The notes under the pieces: model-generated
What the model was told of the DNA's origin: nothing
The model's database searches: none
Seen by the model: the letters and a program-made list of their open reading frames with translations, nothing else
In this document: in pieces, positions 1 through 8,439 of the stretch
Layout: the number at the start of each line of letters is the position of its first letter
Numbering within the stretch: the stretch's first letter is position 1
Position numbers and translations under genes: made by a program
Source of the DNA: Thermococcus sp. 2319x1
Lineage (GTDB): Archaea; Methanobacteriota_B; Thermococci; Thermococcales; Thermococcaceae
Direction of reading: 5' to 3'
DNA length: 64,000 nucleotides
Assembly (NCBI RefSeq): GCF_001484685.1
Contig: NZ_CP012200.1
Span: 56,321-120,320, forward strand

Positions 1-1
1 A

Positions 2-481
2 AGTGCCAGAATTTTGCTTGATAAGTATTACAGGATGGATGACGTTGTTAAGGTAGCAAAAGAAAGACTTGGAGATGAAGCAGAGGTAATTTTGAGGGGA
101 ATTTATGGAGAGAAAGCAATGGGATCAAAAGAAAAGCAGAAGGAGGAGAGGGAGATGGGTTATGTGAAGTTTGATGAATTTGCCAAGCTCGACATAAGAA
201 TCGGGAAGATAATCAGCGTTGAGAATCATCCGAATGCTGACAAGCTCTACGTTGTCAAGGTTGATCTGGGAGACGAGGTTAGGCAACTTGTGGCAGGTTT
301 GAAGGCATACTACAAAAAGGAGGAGCTCCTCAACAAGTACGTTGCAGTTATCACGAATTTGGAGCCAAAGAAGCTTAGGGGAATTGAGAGCCAGGGAATG
401 CTTTTGGCAGCGGATGATGGAGAAACCGTTGCCCTATTAACACCAGAAAAAGAGGTAAAGTTAGGAGCGAAGGTTCGTTAA
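2..481 (+). CDS. metG: Methionyl-tRNA synthetase, C-terminal part (5' end outside window)
   Basis: The frame is open from base 2 and ends with TAA at 479-481. The last ~110 residues are an EMAP/Trbp111-type tRNA-binding OB fold, starting near FDEFAKLDIRIGKI and including PNADKLYVVKVDLG, NLEPKKLRGI and SQGML. In Thermococcales this domain is the C-terminal appendix of MetRS and helps dimerisation and tRNA binding. The preceding residues (ILLDKYYRMDDVVKVAKERL) look like MetRS helical linker, and the frame stays open to the window edge, so I read this as the tail of full MetG and not a free-standing beta subunit starting at the in-frame TTG (14). It converges with the next gene, overlapping it by 4 bases. 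The catalytic domain cannot be seen here. Confidence 0.85.
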   Translation, partial: SARILLDKYYRMDDVVKVAKERLGDEAEVILRGIYGEKAMGSKEKQKEEREMGYVKFDEFAKLDIRIGKIISVENHPNADKLYVVKVDLGDEVRQLVAGLKAYYKKEELLNKYVAVITNLEPKKLRGIESQGMLLAADDGETVALLTPEKEVKLGAKVR

Positions 482-1317
482 GGTTTCAGTTCTACCCAGT
501 TTTCTTTCCTCCCTTTGATTATTCTAACGAGACCTTGTCTTTCGAGGCGCTTGAACATTCTCCATGCCGTGGTCTTTGGTATCCCCAAGGCGGTTCTCAC
601 CTCTGCCTGGCTGGCTCTTCCTCCCTTCTCTAATATGTAGAGTAAAGCCCTCTTTTCGTCTTCATTTAGGTTAAACCTCTCGAGTTTTTTCAAAAACTCT
701 TCCCTGTCTATGTGAAGCTCTTCCTTTGGAGTTTCTTTTTTTCTCCTTTTTATTGCCACAAAGCCGGAAATGGCTGTTATCAAGACCGCTAAAAATGCCA
801 AAACTGGAAAGTAAAAGTCCTTCCTGCCCTCTTCAGCTGCAAATTCAAGGGTATAGGAGATACTCTGGTTTCCCGGGGGCATCGTGATTACATTGGAGGC
901 TATTTTAAGGGGAAGTTCGGATAAATCGACCACAACGGCATTTTCAGGAAGGATGACGTCAAAGGGATATTCCATTGAGACGTTAATAGTCCACACCAAG
1001 CCTTCTTTATACGTCAGATCTGGAGTGTAGTAGGACACATCCACGACTTGAGCATTTTCCACATAAATGATGAGCGATTCATTGTAGACTTCAAAATTAA
1101 GAGGATTGCCGTTTTCATCAACGACCTCCACACCCTCGTAGTTTTTCCCTAAAAGCGGTAGGCCGATTTGGGAGGTGTATTCATCTGGAATCAGCTGGTA
1201 GTGAACTTTAACGTAACCATCCGTGTAGATTGTTAACTCTACCTCTGAAACCGTAAACTGGGCACCGACAACGGGCAGGAGAATGAGAATGCTTATTAGA
1301 GCAAAGGCACGTTTCAC
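478..1317 (-). CDS. Membrane-anchored winged-helix regulator with extracytoplasmic sensor domain
   Basis: 279 residues with a GTG start behind GGGGGGTG. Residues 1-19 form a signal peptide or N-terminal anchor ending VVGA. Residues 20-168 are a beta-rich extracytoplasmic domain with VDENGNPL, YYTPDL and EGLVWTINVS. One membrane helix lies at about 170-189, followed by KRRKK at 190-194 as the cytoplasmic side. Residues 205-279 are a winged helix; the HTH lies near 235-264 (ASQAEVRTALGI, then KTTAWRMFKRLERQGLV). The layout predicts an outside signal passed directly to DNA. Families of this kind are annotated as helix-turn-helix membrane proteins (DUF7343/7345-like), but the ligand is unknown. 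It follows a secreted helical protein by 12 bases, clearly in one operon. A paralogous pair lies at 59.1-60.9 kb, where the sensor lacks the winged helix. Confidence 0.75.
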   Translation of the reverse strand: MKRAFALISILILLPVVGAQFTVSEVELTIYTDGYVKVHYQLIPDEYTSQIGLPLLGKNYEGVEVVDENGNPLNFEVYNESLIIYVENAQVVDVSYYTPDLTYKEGLVWTINVSMEYPFDVILPENAVVVDLSELPLKIASNVITMPPGNQSISYTLEFAAEEGRKDFYFPVLAFLAVLITAISGFVAIKRRKKETPKEELHIDREEFLKKLERFNLNEDEKRALLYILEKGGRASQAEVRTALGIPKTTAWRMFKRLERQGLVRIIKGRKENWVELKP

Positions 1318-1329
1318 TTCTGCACCCCC

Positions 1330-2475
1330 CTAAGAGTTGGCCTTTATAAATTCCTCCACCTCTGCGAGAAGCTTTTCAGCCCTCTGGATATGGACGACGG
1401 CATTGCTGATATCGTTGCGTTTTAATGAAATAATCGCTACAGAAAGCTCATTGACGGCTCCTTTGAGCTGCGCCTCAGCTCTTGCTGTATTTATTCCTTT
1501 CTTCTTTAAAATTGCAATTGCGGTTGTATCCTTTTTTATCCTCTCTCTCAGCTCTTCTAGGGTTTCTTTTATGTTCATGCTCTCTCTTCTAACTCTTTCT
1601 ATCATTCCAAGGAACTTCTGTATTTGGTGGGAATTCTCTCTGATTATCCCTAATGCCTCAATCCATTTTCCTTCTTTTGCTAAGCTTTCGACCTTTATGT
1701 AGATGTTTTTTATCCTCTCTATGCTCTGCTCGGCCTCTTCCACGTTCATACCTCTTGTTTTTGCGTTTTTTACCATTACCTCAGCAACTGCAATACTCTG
1801 GTTGGTCTTTACCAAGAAAGAATTAACGATCCTTTCAGCATTCCTCGAAGCGAGTTCTCTGAGCACTTTTTCTAGTTCTCTATTGAGTTCGGCCCTTTTC
1901 ATTCTGGCAATTTCCATGTTTCTTTTCGCATCTTCTATCTTCTTTGCTTTTAAAGCTTCGAAGACAGTTCTATAAGCATCTTTGGTCTCCTTGTAAGCTT
2001 TTATCAGCTTGTCCGTGTTAACTCCTTCCTTTTCAGCCACTTTTATTACCTTTTCTACGTAGGAGAAATACGCAATGACCCTTTCAGCTTCCTCATTCAA
2101 CTGCTCTCTCAACATTTCTGTACTTTCTGTTTCTTTCAATTCCCTGAGAACTTCTCTATAGTATTTCATAGCCAATAGGGCATCCTGGATTGCATTTTGA
2201 TACTCTCCATTCTGATATTCCAGAGAAGCTTTTTCTTTGAGGTTTTCGGCTTTTTTATAGTTCTCTAAGGTATTCTGGGGCAGTTCGTTCTTTATGGGTC
2301 TTATCCTTGATTCTACAAATTCGCCGAGTTTGGTTAGCTGTGCTATTAGCTCTCCTGCCATACTCTCGTTGCTCTGCTCCTCCAGATATTGGCCGTTGCT
2401 TTGGTTTTGGGCAATGCTAATAGGGATTAGTCCGCCTATTAAAACAAGGATAACCCCAAGGGCACTAAACTTCAT
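1330..2475 (-). CDS. Secreted alpha-helical (coiled-coil) protein, partner of the membrane regulator
   Basis: 381 residues. I chose the ATG at 2475 because GGTGAGAGTG lies just upstream; an in-frame GTG four codons earlier is possible. A signal peptide (hydrophobic GVILVLIGGLIPISIAQ) is followed by about 350 residues of charged, heptad-like helix rich in Glu, Lys, Ala and Arg, with no enzyme motif. Internal repeats are suggested by recurring helical hairpins around EKVIKVAEKEGVNTDKL, EVMVKNAKTRGMNVEE and TAIAILKKKGINTARAE, each ending in a G(V/M/I)(N/D) turn. It is the first gene of a two-gene operon with the winged-helix sensor and has a clear paralogue at 59740-60942. An extracytoplasmic adaptor or sensing partner is an inference. 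I do not recognise a characterised family. Confidence 0.7.
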   Translation of the reverse strand: MKFSALGVILVLIGGLIPISIAQNQSNGQYLEEQSNESMAGELIAQLTKLGEFVESRIRPIKNELPQNTLENYKKAENLKEKASLEYQNGEYQNAIQDALLAMKYYREVLRELKETESTEMLREQLNEEAERVIAYFSYVEKVIKVAEKEGVNTDKLIKAYKETKDAYRTVFEALKAKKIEDAKRNMEIARMKRAELNRELEKVLRELASRNAERIVNSFLVKTNQSIAVAEVMVKNAKTRGMNVEEAEQSIERIKNIYIKVESLAKEGKWIEALGIIRENSHQIQKFLGMIERVRRESMNIKETLEELRERIKKDTTAIAILKKKGINTARAEAQLKGAVNELSVAIISLKRNDISNAVVHIQRAEKLLAEVEEFIKANS

Positions 2476-2643
2476 CACTCTCACCATCGTTAATATGATC
2501 TTGACCTAAAACGAAGGTTTCGAGTGTTCCAAAGCTCTTTTTAATTATGGGGGAGATGAAATCGACGGGATAACCAATCATGAAAAAAGTTCGCAAAATC
2601 ACTTTAAATCTCTTTTTCCCCTAAAAAAGTTAATAACAAAGAC

Positions 2644-3408
2644 TCAAGGAACCGGATAGCCAAGTCCTTTGAGGATCATTCTGAGGGCTAAAAATGCCAT
2701 CACAACAGCAAAAGCTTTTGTTAGATTGCTTGCCTTGGTTCTTTTCGCTATCTTTGCTCCTAACTGAGCCCCAACTATCAATCCCGGCACAAGTAGTATT
2801 AGCCACTCAACCTCAACGTTCCCGAGCATATAGTGTTTAAAAGCCCCACTTGTGGCGGTAAATACTATGGCAAAGCTTGAAGTTGCCACGGCATAGTGTA
2901 TCGGCAGTCCCATGTAAGTTAGGAACGGAACGTTTATCGCTCCTCCCCCTATTCCAAGTAGCCCGCTTGCTATTCCTGCTATGAATCCTCCAATAGGCAC
3001 TATTTTATAATCCAGCTTTATCTGGCTCAAATCTACTTCATGTGGCTCTTTGCTCTTTTTGCGGTAAAGCCTTATTGCCACAAGGAATAGGACCACACCA
3101 AAAATGACCTTTAACTGGCTTGCGCTTATATAACTCGTCATCCATGCCCCTATGTATGCCCCTATCACTGCAGTGCTTGCCAAAAGGAGACCTGCTTTGT
3201 AGTGTATTCTTCTCTGTCTGTGGTAGGCTATGGCAGAGCTTAGGGAAGTGAAAACAACGGCAGCACTTGAGGTTCCAACTGCGTGATGGATTTCCACTCC
3301 TAAGAGGTTTAGAGTTGGTACGATCAAAAACCCTCCCCCTAAGCCGAAGAGAGCTGCCAATATGCCTATGAAAACTCCAACACCAAAATATCCAACATAT
3401 TTAAGCAA
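2644..3408 (-). CDS. TSUP family (TauE/SafE, DUF81) membrane transporter
   Basis: 254 residues with a TTG start at 3408 placed exactly behind a perfect GGAGGTGAT. Extending to 3435 would leave that site inside the gene. The protein is almost entirely membrane helices with an internal repeat: FGLGGGFLIVPTLNLLGVEIHHAVGTSSAAVV in the first half matches GIGGGAINVPFLTYMGLPIHYAVATSSFAIV in the second (quoted only as the paired GLGGG/GIGGG and AVGTSS/AVATSS motifs). This is the signature of TauE/SafE-type exporters of sulfonates, sulfite or related organic anions. The substrate cannot be told. It lies directly downstream of the M42 peptidase gene on the same strand, 13 bases away, so cotranscription is likely. 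Confidence 0.85.
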   Translation of the reverse strand: MLKYVGYFGVGVFIGILAALFGLGGGFLIVPTLNLLGVEIHHAVGTSSAAVVFTSLSSAIAYHRQRRIHYKAGLLLASTAVIGAYIGAWMTSYISASQLKVIFGVVLFLVAIRLYRKKSKEPHEVDLSQIKLDYKIVPIGGFIAGIASGLLGIGGGAINVPFLTYMGLPIHYAVATSSFAIVFTATSGAFKHYMLGNVEVEWLILLVPGLIVGAQLGAKIAKRTKASNLTKAFAVVMAFLALRMILKGLGYPVP

Positions 3409-3421
3409 AGAATCACCTCCG

Positions 3422-4420
3422 TTATTCGAGTTCAAACACGAGGGCTTCTATTAGCTTTATCAGGGCTTTGAGATCATCTAAGTGGAGCGTTTCTGTTTCG
3501 CTGTGGAGGTATTTTATGGGGACGCTTAAAGCTAAAGTCTGGCTTTTGGCTTCAAAAACCGATGCGTCAGTTCCTCCCCCGGTAACTCCGATCTGTATTG
3601 GAATGTTGTTCTTTTTTGCTATTTCAAGGGCTTTCCTTGACAGAGATGGGGTGTATATTGCAGAATTATCCACGGCCCTTATTACAGCACCTTTTCCAAG
3701 TTTCACGTCCCCTGTAAGGAAGGAGCAGCATGCAAACGAATCCACCGCTACAGCATACTTTGGAGAATAGCTGCTCGCCAGAAACTTGGCTCCCTTGAGC
3801 CCTATCTCTTCTTGAACCGTAAAGGCAAAGATGTATTTTCCGTCCAGATCATGGTCAACAAGGTCTTTTATGGCTTCAACCAGAGCAACAACACCAAACC
3901 TGTCGTCTAAGGAGCGTGTAGCTATGTATTTGTTGTTTAAGATGCTGAAGTGCTTTTTAAATACTGCAAAGTCCAAAACCTTTACTCCCATTTCTTCGGC
4001 TTCTTCCTTTGATTCCGCTCCAATGTCTATTTCGAGGCTGTGCCAAGGAATGGTGTCGAACTTCCTTTCAAGGTTGAGGTGTACTGGTGTTACACCTATA
4101 ACCCCGTCCAGCTCCCCCTTCTCGGTTATTACCGTTACATGCCTTCCCAGAAGAAGCCTATCATCTATTCCTCCAATTTTTCTGAACTTTAGCTTTCCAT
4201 CATTGGTTATTCCTGTTATCAGGAGTCCAATTTCGTCCATGTGTGCCATGAAAATGGCCTTTTCTTCCCCTTCTCCAAGCTCTACAATAAGGTTTCCAAT
4301 TGTATCAACCTTGTAGTCAGCGTAATCCTTTATCCATTCGATAACCTTCTCCCTTATCCTGCCCTCATATCCCGAAATGCCGGGAAGTTGAGTTATCTCT
4401 TTAAGCTCTTCCACAATCAT
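3422..4420 (-). CDS. M42 family aminopeptidase (TET/deblocking aminopeptidase type)
   Basis: 332 residues, start at ATG 4420 behind GGTGAAGG. The predicted dinuclear metal site is complete: H60 in AHMDEIG, D172 in SLDD, E204-E205 in VQEEIGLKG (catalytic base and ligand), D227 in AVDSF and H306 in YLHSETE. This is the M42 pattern of large dodecameric TET aminopeptidases, which trim peptides released by the proteasome or taken up during peptide fermentation. Insertion GGIDDRLLLGRHV matches the PDZ-like dimerisation region. Cytoplasmic; no signal peptide. Heads a likely operon with the TSUP transporter. Substrate preference among Thermococcales TET paralogues cannot be assigned from sequence alone. 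Confidence 0.88.
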   Translation of the reverse strand: MIVEELKEITQLPGISGYEGRIREKVIEWIKDYADYKVDTIGNLIVELGEGEEKAIFMAHMDEIGLLITGITNDGKLKFRKIGGIDDRLLLGRHVTVITEKGELDGVIGVTPVHLNLERKFDTIPWHSLEIDIGAESKEEAEEMGVKVLDFAVFKKHFSILNNKYIATRSLDDRFGVVALVEAIKDLVDHDLDGKYIFAFTVQEEIGLKGAKFLASSYSPKYAVAVDSFACCSFLTGDVKLGKGAVIRAVDNSAIYTPSLSRKALEIAKKNNIPIQIGVTGGGTDASVFEAKSQTLALSVPIKYLHSETETLHLDDLKALIKLIEALVFELE

Positions 4421-4756
4421 TTCCTTCACCGAAAAATAAATGGAGGTAAACTACTTAAAGTTTTTTAATAGCGTTAAGATTTGCGTTTTAATGATTAAAG
4501 AGTCCTGATAATATCTGTGTGTAAAATACAAAAGTACAAAAAATGATTATGGCAGTTTCCGGTACTCATACAAGAGCAGCAACATCCTTTTGTTTAACTG
4601 TGGTTGTTAAATGGAGAATTGGTAAAAAACATAGGCATCTTCTCTTATTTGACCTTCCTTTTTCACAATTCTGTTAATTCCTCGTATTGTCGTTCAGAGT
4701 TAATGTTGAAAATTATTAAAAACAAATATGACAAATCAAATATGGGGGAGTGCATA
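4421..4756. other. AT-rich intergenic region between divergent genes
   Basis: About 335 bases without a convincing gene. It should hold the minus-strand promoter of the M42 gene (TTTAA-rich stretch near 4450-4470) and the plus-strand promoter of the HExxH gene (ATTATTAAAAAC near 4712). A 44-codon frame beginning at ATG 4542 lacks a ribosome site and looks random. Upstream extension of the HExxH gene to TTG 4604 is open but has no ribosome site or signal-like residues. No repeat or RNA gene was seen. Confidence 0.5.
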
Positions 4757-6427
4757 GTGAAGTTGTCTAAGGCGGGATTGATAATGATTATTCTGATTGT
4801 AGTTGGAACATTTCCTGAAGGATACTCACAAACTGAGAATAAAGCTAGTATTATAGTTGAAGTCAACCCAAATCTTGAACTGTTTGCAGTAGTTTACATT
4901 TTAGCCTTTAATGGGAGTGATCCGTTTATAATAGCACCCGAAGATTACATTAACGATGTCTTGACATACTTTGCCCCTTACAAAGAGCATGAGGCGGTCG
5001 AATACATTAGGAAAATTCTTGATAAGTCTTACCCGTATTACCACCGTGATAGTGTGATAATGGATCTAAGCACTAGACTAGTGGCTTTAGATTACCTGCC
5101 AAATGAGACTAATCTCGGCGATTTAAAGCCCCTGGCAGAGTTTGCCAAAGAGAGCAACTTCATGGAGTTTTACAAAGCTCACGAGAAAGAATACGCTGAA
5201 TACACCTCAAGCATAAAGCCTTACTTACTGGGCGTCCCAAAGCTGCACAGGGAATTCTTTGGATATGCTGCTAAAGAATACCGAGTCGAATACTCGTACT
5301 CATTGAGAATACGTGCTCATGCAGAATTCCAAGGAGGGACAGTCTACTGCATAGACTACATCTACCCATCCAAATATGAAGAAGAAAAGATTCAGGACGT
5401 TGTTGCAATATTCCATGAGTTTACACATCCTTTTGTTAATAATTTTCTGGGGAAAACCTACAAGCTTTTCGAGAACAAAAGTTATTACCTGGATGAAATC
5501 AAAAACCAACTACCCATGACTACAATGTATGATTCAGCGCATTTTGGATCATTCATTCAGTATCTTAACGAGGTTTTAACAGAAAGCCTCGCAGAGTACT
5601 TCGCCTTAGAGAGTGGTGTTCCCCAAGAGTCAGTTAAGTATAGAACACTTAAACTCTCCTCTGGGTTGTATCCTCTCGAAGATTTTTTGAAAGAATATAA
5701 GTATTTTGAAAAAATCAGGAAAGATAATGAAACTCTGCTTGATTACGCTCCCACTATGGCCGAACACATGGGGGAGTGGGCAACTCCAGAGAACATCAGT
5801 AGATACTTTAATAAGAGAGCTCCTGTCATGGGACTCCCACTTATAAACAGAGGCACATACCTTGGCAAGATTGTAATTGTTTACGGTACCCAAAACCCCG
5901 ATAAAAGTGGTGTGGAGTACGATAAAAAAACTGCGGAGGAGTTGAGGGAGTTTCTTGAGAACTCATTTATCATAGGCTACAGCAACGCCCCCAAAATAAT
6001 TGTCAAAGAGGATGTTAATTTGACAGATGAAGACCTAAGGGGGAATTTAATTCTTATTGGCGGTCCTGTAGCGAATGAAATTACGAGGAAGCTAAATGAC
6101 CAACTTCCAGTAGCTTTTGTGCATTATGAGGATGGTTGGAGTTTAAAGCGGAATCCGAGTGCTGTTGAGGATTTCGGTGCGTTTCTGCTAACACCTGATA
6201 ACCTCATAGAACTCCCATTGAACAGCACGATTCCCTATGATGAGTCCATGGGTGTGCTGCAGACTATTAGGAATCCCTGGAATGAGAAAAACTACATTAT
6301 GGTGCTTGCTGGTTTAACACGATATGGAACAAAAAATATTTCAAAGAACTTAAACTTTATAGTTAGTTATAAAATCTTTGGAGGAAACTACACAGAATTA
6401 GGATTTTACAAGCAATATAAAGGGTGA
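4757..6427 (+). CDS. Secreted HExxH metalloprotease-like protein with S-layer-like C-terminus (DUF4932-like)
   Basis: I prefer GTG 4757, 6 bases after GGGGGAG; ATG 4742 is the alternative. Signal peptide KLSKAGLIMIILIVVGTF. The middle carries HEFTHPFVNNF (a HExxH zinc site) and, about 60 residues on, TESLAEYFALESG, a plausible third zinc ligand Glu as in gluzincins. The last ~200 residues (VYGTQNPDKSGVEYD, then LILIGGPVANEIT, IRNPWNEKNYIMVLAG) resemble the C-terminal domain of archaeal S-layer proteins. A paralogue with the same order lies at 45849-47621. Predicted to act at the cell surface; substrate unknown. The stop overlaps the start of the next gene (a radical-SAM remnant) by 4 bases, implying translational coupling. 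Confidence 0.7.
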   Translation: MKLSKAGLIMIILIVVGTFPEGYSQTENKASIIVEVNPNLELFAVVYILAFNGSDPFIIAPEDYINDVLTYFAPYKEHEAVEYIRKILDKSYPYYHRDSVIMDLSTRLVALDYLPNETNLGDLKPLAEFAKESNFMEFYKAHEKEYAEYTSSIKPYLLGVPKLHREFFGYAAKEYRVEYSYSLRIRAHAEFQGGTVYCIDYIYPSKYEEEKIQDVVAIFHEFTHPFVNNFLGKTYKLFENKSYYLDEIKNQLPMTTMYDSAHFGSFIQYLNEVLTESLAEYFALESGVPQESVKYRTLKLSSGLYPLEDFLKEYKYFEKIRKDNETLLDYAPTMAEHMGEWATPENISRYFNKRAPVMGLPLINRGTYLGKIVIVYGTQNPDKSGVEYDKKTAEELREFLENSFIIGYSNAPKIIVKEDVNLTDEDLRGNLILIGGPVANEITRKLNDQLPVAFVHYEDGWSLKRNPSAVEDFGAFLLTPDNLIELPLNSTIPYDESMGVLQTIRNPWNEKNYIMVLAGLTRYGTKNISKNLNFIVSYKIFGGNYTELGFYKQYKG

Positions 6428-6786
6428 AAGCCATGCACCTCTCTTATTTTACAAACATCATCCCACTAACCGGAAATGAATATCTCTTGCTGAAGCCTGG
6501 TTCAAAACCCTTGACAGTGGATGGAGAAGTTGTTGAAACGATTAAAACTCCAAGCTGTGCTCCAAAAGAAGTTATAAACGCTCTGATAAAAGAAGGATTT
6601 ATTACAAACTTAAAGCCGGAAGAAGAAGTTGCATTATTTTACAGTTTTTTAGAACAAAACGAATCCCAAATAAAAGGTAAATATAGCATTGCAATAACAT
6701 ACAACTGCAACTATTCTGCGGCTAGTAATGTTACTAATGATCCTACCAGTATCTGCCAATTTTCACTAAACTTTAAAAACCCCTAG
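6424..6786 (+). pseudogene. Truncated radical SAM/SPASM peptide maturase, N-terminal remnant
   Basis: 120 residues from GTG 6424 (or ATG 6433). The opening (HLSYFTNIIPLTGNEYLLL, then a PEVVNALIKEGFI-like helix) and YSIAITYNCNYS match the N-terminal leader of archaeal radical SAM/SPASM proteins, in which this strand runs straight into the CxxxCxxC iron-sulfur motif. Here only the first Cys (CNYS) is left; the next residues are unrelated and a stop follows. The rest of the enzyme is missing, since tbp begins 45 bases later. The GTG overlaps the stop of the HExxH gene, so the two were probably an operon. I infer a deletion of about 1 kb. The short product would have no catalytic site. Confidence 0.65.
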
Positions 6787-6790
6787 GGAA

Positions 6791-6800
6791 TTATTTATAA
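6791..6800 (+). promoter_or_regulatory. TATA box of the TATA-binding-protein gene
   Basis: TTATTTATAA lies 32-41 bases before the TTG start of tbp, the expected distance for an archaeal TATA box with a very short leader. The strong ribosome site GGAGGTG at 6820-6826 sits between it and the start. Confidence 0.6.
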
Positions 6801-6831
6801 AGGGTTTTTAAACCCAGTGGAGGTGTAGGCC

Positions 6832-7398
6832 TTGGTTGATATGAGCAATGTTGAACTTAGGATAGAAAACATAGTAGCCTCTGTGGATCTTTTTGCTTCT
6901 CTTGATCTTGAAAAAGTGATAGAAATCTGCCCGCACTCAAAGTATAACCCGGAGGAGTTCCCAGGGATAATATGTCGCCTCGATGAGCCAAAAGTTGCCC
7001 TTCTTGTGTTTAGCTCCGGTAAGCTTGTGGTAACTGGGGCAAAGAGTGTTGAAGACATTCAGGCAGCGGTTTCAAAGCTTGTTGAAATGCTCTCGAGAAT
7101 CGGGACCAAGTTCACCAGAGCGCCGGAGATAGATATCCAAAATATGGTGTTTAGTGGAGATCTTAAGATGGAGTTTAATCTCGATGCCGTCGCTCTTGTG
7201 TTGCCGAATTGCGAGTATGAACCTGAGCAGTTCCCCGGTGTTATCTATCGTGTTAAAGACCCTAAGGCGGTTATACTTCTCTTCAGCTCTGGGAAAATCG
7301 TGTGCAGTGGGGCAAAGAGTGAACACGATGCCTGGGAAGCCGTTAAAAAGCTCCTCCATGAGCTTGAAAAATACGGCCTCATTGAAGAGGAGGCTTAA
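6832..7398 (+). CDS. tbp: TATA-box-binding protein
   Basis: 188 residues. General transcription factor that binds the promoter TATA box and recruits TFB and RNA polymerase. Two direct repeats of ~90 residues form the saddle: first [40 protein letters not shown]; second [40 protein letters not shown] (motifs given in pieces of the well-known family pattern FPG..R, FSSGK and GAKS). A short acidic tail (EEEA) follows. TTG 6832 is chosen because GGAGGTG ends 5 bases before it and the resulting VDMSNVEL start matches Pyrococcus TBP; ATG 6841 is the fallback. The HDAC-like gene follows on the same strand. Confidence 0.95.
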   Translation: MVDMSNVELRIENIVASVDLFASLDLEKVIEICPHSKYNPEEFPGIICRLDEPKVALLVFSSGKLVVTGAKSVEDIQAAVSKLVEMLSRIGTKFTRAPEIDIQNMVFSGDLKMEFNLDAVALVLPNCEYEPEQFPGVIYRVKDPKAVILLFSSGKIVCSGAKSEHDAWEAVKKLLHELEKYGLIEEEA

Positions 7399-7426
7399 TT
7401 TCTTTTAACTTTTCTGGGGGAGCTTC

Positions 7427-8431
7427 ATGGAGATTCTCTATTCCGAGGTCTTTAAAGAGCACAAACCTCTAAGATATCACCCTGAAAATCCGGAAAGGCT
7501 TGAACTTGCTATAGAAGGGCTTAGGAACTCTGGTTTGTGGATGAACATAAGGGAGCCTCCAGAGGCGAAAGTAGAGAAGCTTTTAAGGGTTCACTCTGAG
7601 AAATACGTTGAAATGATAAGGGAGCTCTCAAAAACGGGCTTCTCTTTTGTTGACCCCGACACCTATGTATCTCAAGCCACTTGGAAAGCTGCCCTTAAGG
7701 CCTTTGGAGCAGCTGTTGAGGCGGCAAGGCTTGCACTTAAAAAGAAAGACATTTATCTGGCTTTGGTTCGACCACCGGGTCATCATGCCGGTAAAAATGG
7801 AAGGGCATTTAAAGCTCCCACACTCGGCTTCTGCATCTTTAACAACTCCGCTGGAGCTGCTCTTGAGATTAAAGATGCTCTCGGGGATGCAGTGGTGATA
7901 GATTTTGACGTTCATCATGGCAACGGTACGCAAGAGATATTCTGGGATGATAATGAGGTTGTGCATATAGACATCCACGAGAAGGCCATCTATCCGGGAA
8001 GCGGAGAGATTTACGATGTCGGGGGAAAAGGGGCAGAGGGGAGCAAAGTAAACATCCCAATGCCTCATTATTCAAAGGATGACGACTACATCTTAGCATG
8101 GAGAGAAATAGTTCTTCCAATTCTGGAAGAGATAGCGCCAAGGGTTATCGTGGTCTCAGCAGGCTTTGATGCTTTTAAAGACGATGGCCTCGCTACAGTG
8201 GAGTTAACTGAGAAGTTTTATCAATTTGCCGGAGCTTCCCTTTCAAAGTTTAGCTTGGCCGTTGTTTTAGAAGGGGGCTATAGTGTGGGACTAAAGAGAG
8301 GGTTACCTGCATTTATTCGGGGATACATTTCGGGAAAAGCACACAGAGAAGGGATTTACCCGAGTTATGAAGCGGTAAAAGTTGTTGAAGCTGCTAAAGA
8401 AATATATGGGAAATGGTGGGAAATTGGATAA
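7427..8431 (+). CDS. Histone-deacetylase-family amidohydrolase
   Basis: 334 residues, ATG start behind GGGGGAG. Contains the class I/II deacetylase core: RPPGHHAG with tandem His at 119-120, DFDVHHGNGTQEIFW with predicted zinc ligands D161 and H163, SAGFDAF with ligand D248, and LEGGYS near the end. These enzymes remove acyl groups from lysine or acetylpolyamines. In Thermococcales the physiological substrate (Alba, histones, polyamines or a biosynthetic intermediate) is unsettled. Full length, cytoplasmic. It sits 28 bases after tbp, so it may share its transcript. Confidence 0.9.
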   Translation: MEILYSEVFKEHKPLRYHPENPERLELAIEGLRNSGLWMNIREPPEAKVEKLLRVHSEKYVEMIRELSKTGFSFVDPDTYVSQATWKAALKAFGAAVEAARLALKKKDIYLALVRPPGHHAGKNGRAFKAPTLGFCIFNNSAGAALEIKDALGDAVVIDFDVHHGNGTQEIFWDDNEVVHIDIHEKAIYPGSGEIYDVGGKGAEGSKVNIPMPHYSKDDDYILAWREIVLPILEEIAPRVIVVSAGFDAFKDDGLATVELTEKFYQFAGASLSKFSLAVVLEGGYSVGLKRGLPAFIRGYISGKAHREGIYPSYEAVKVVEAAKEIYGKWWEIG

Positions 8432-8439
8432 AAGAGGTC

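Noticed and set aside
1337-1975. Open frames on the plus strand opposite the coiled-coil gene
   Set aside because: They are Ser/Leu/Phe-rich mirrors of a Lys/Glu-rich coding strand, with no ribosome sites.
4542-4676. 44-codon frame in the 4.4-4.8 kb gap
   Set aside because: No ribosome site, unusual composition and no recognisable features.
4604-4756. Extension of the HExxH gene to TTG 4604
   Set aside because: No ribosome site, and the extra 51 residues precede a clear signal peptide. GTG 4757 with GGGGGAG or ATG 4742 fit better.
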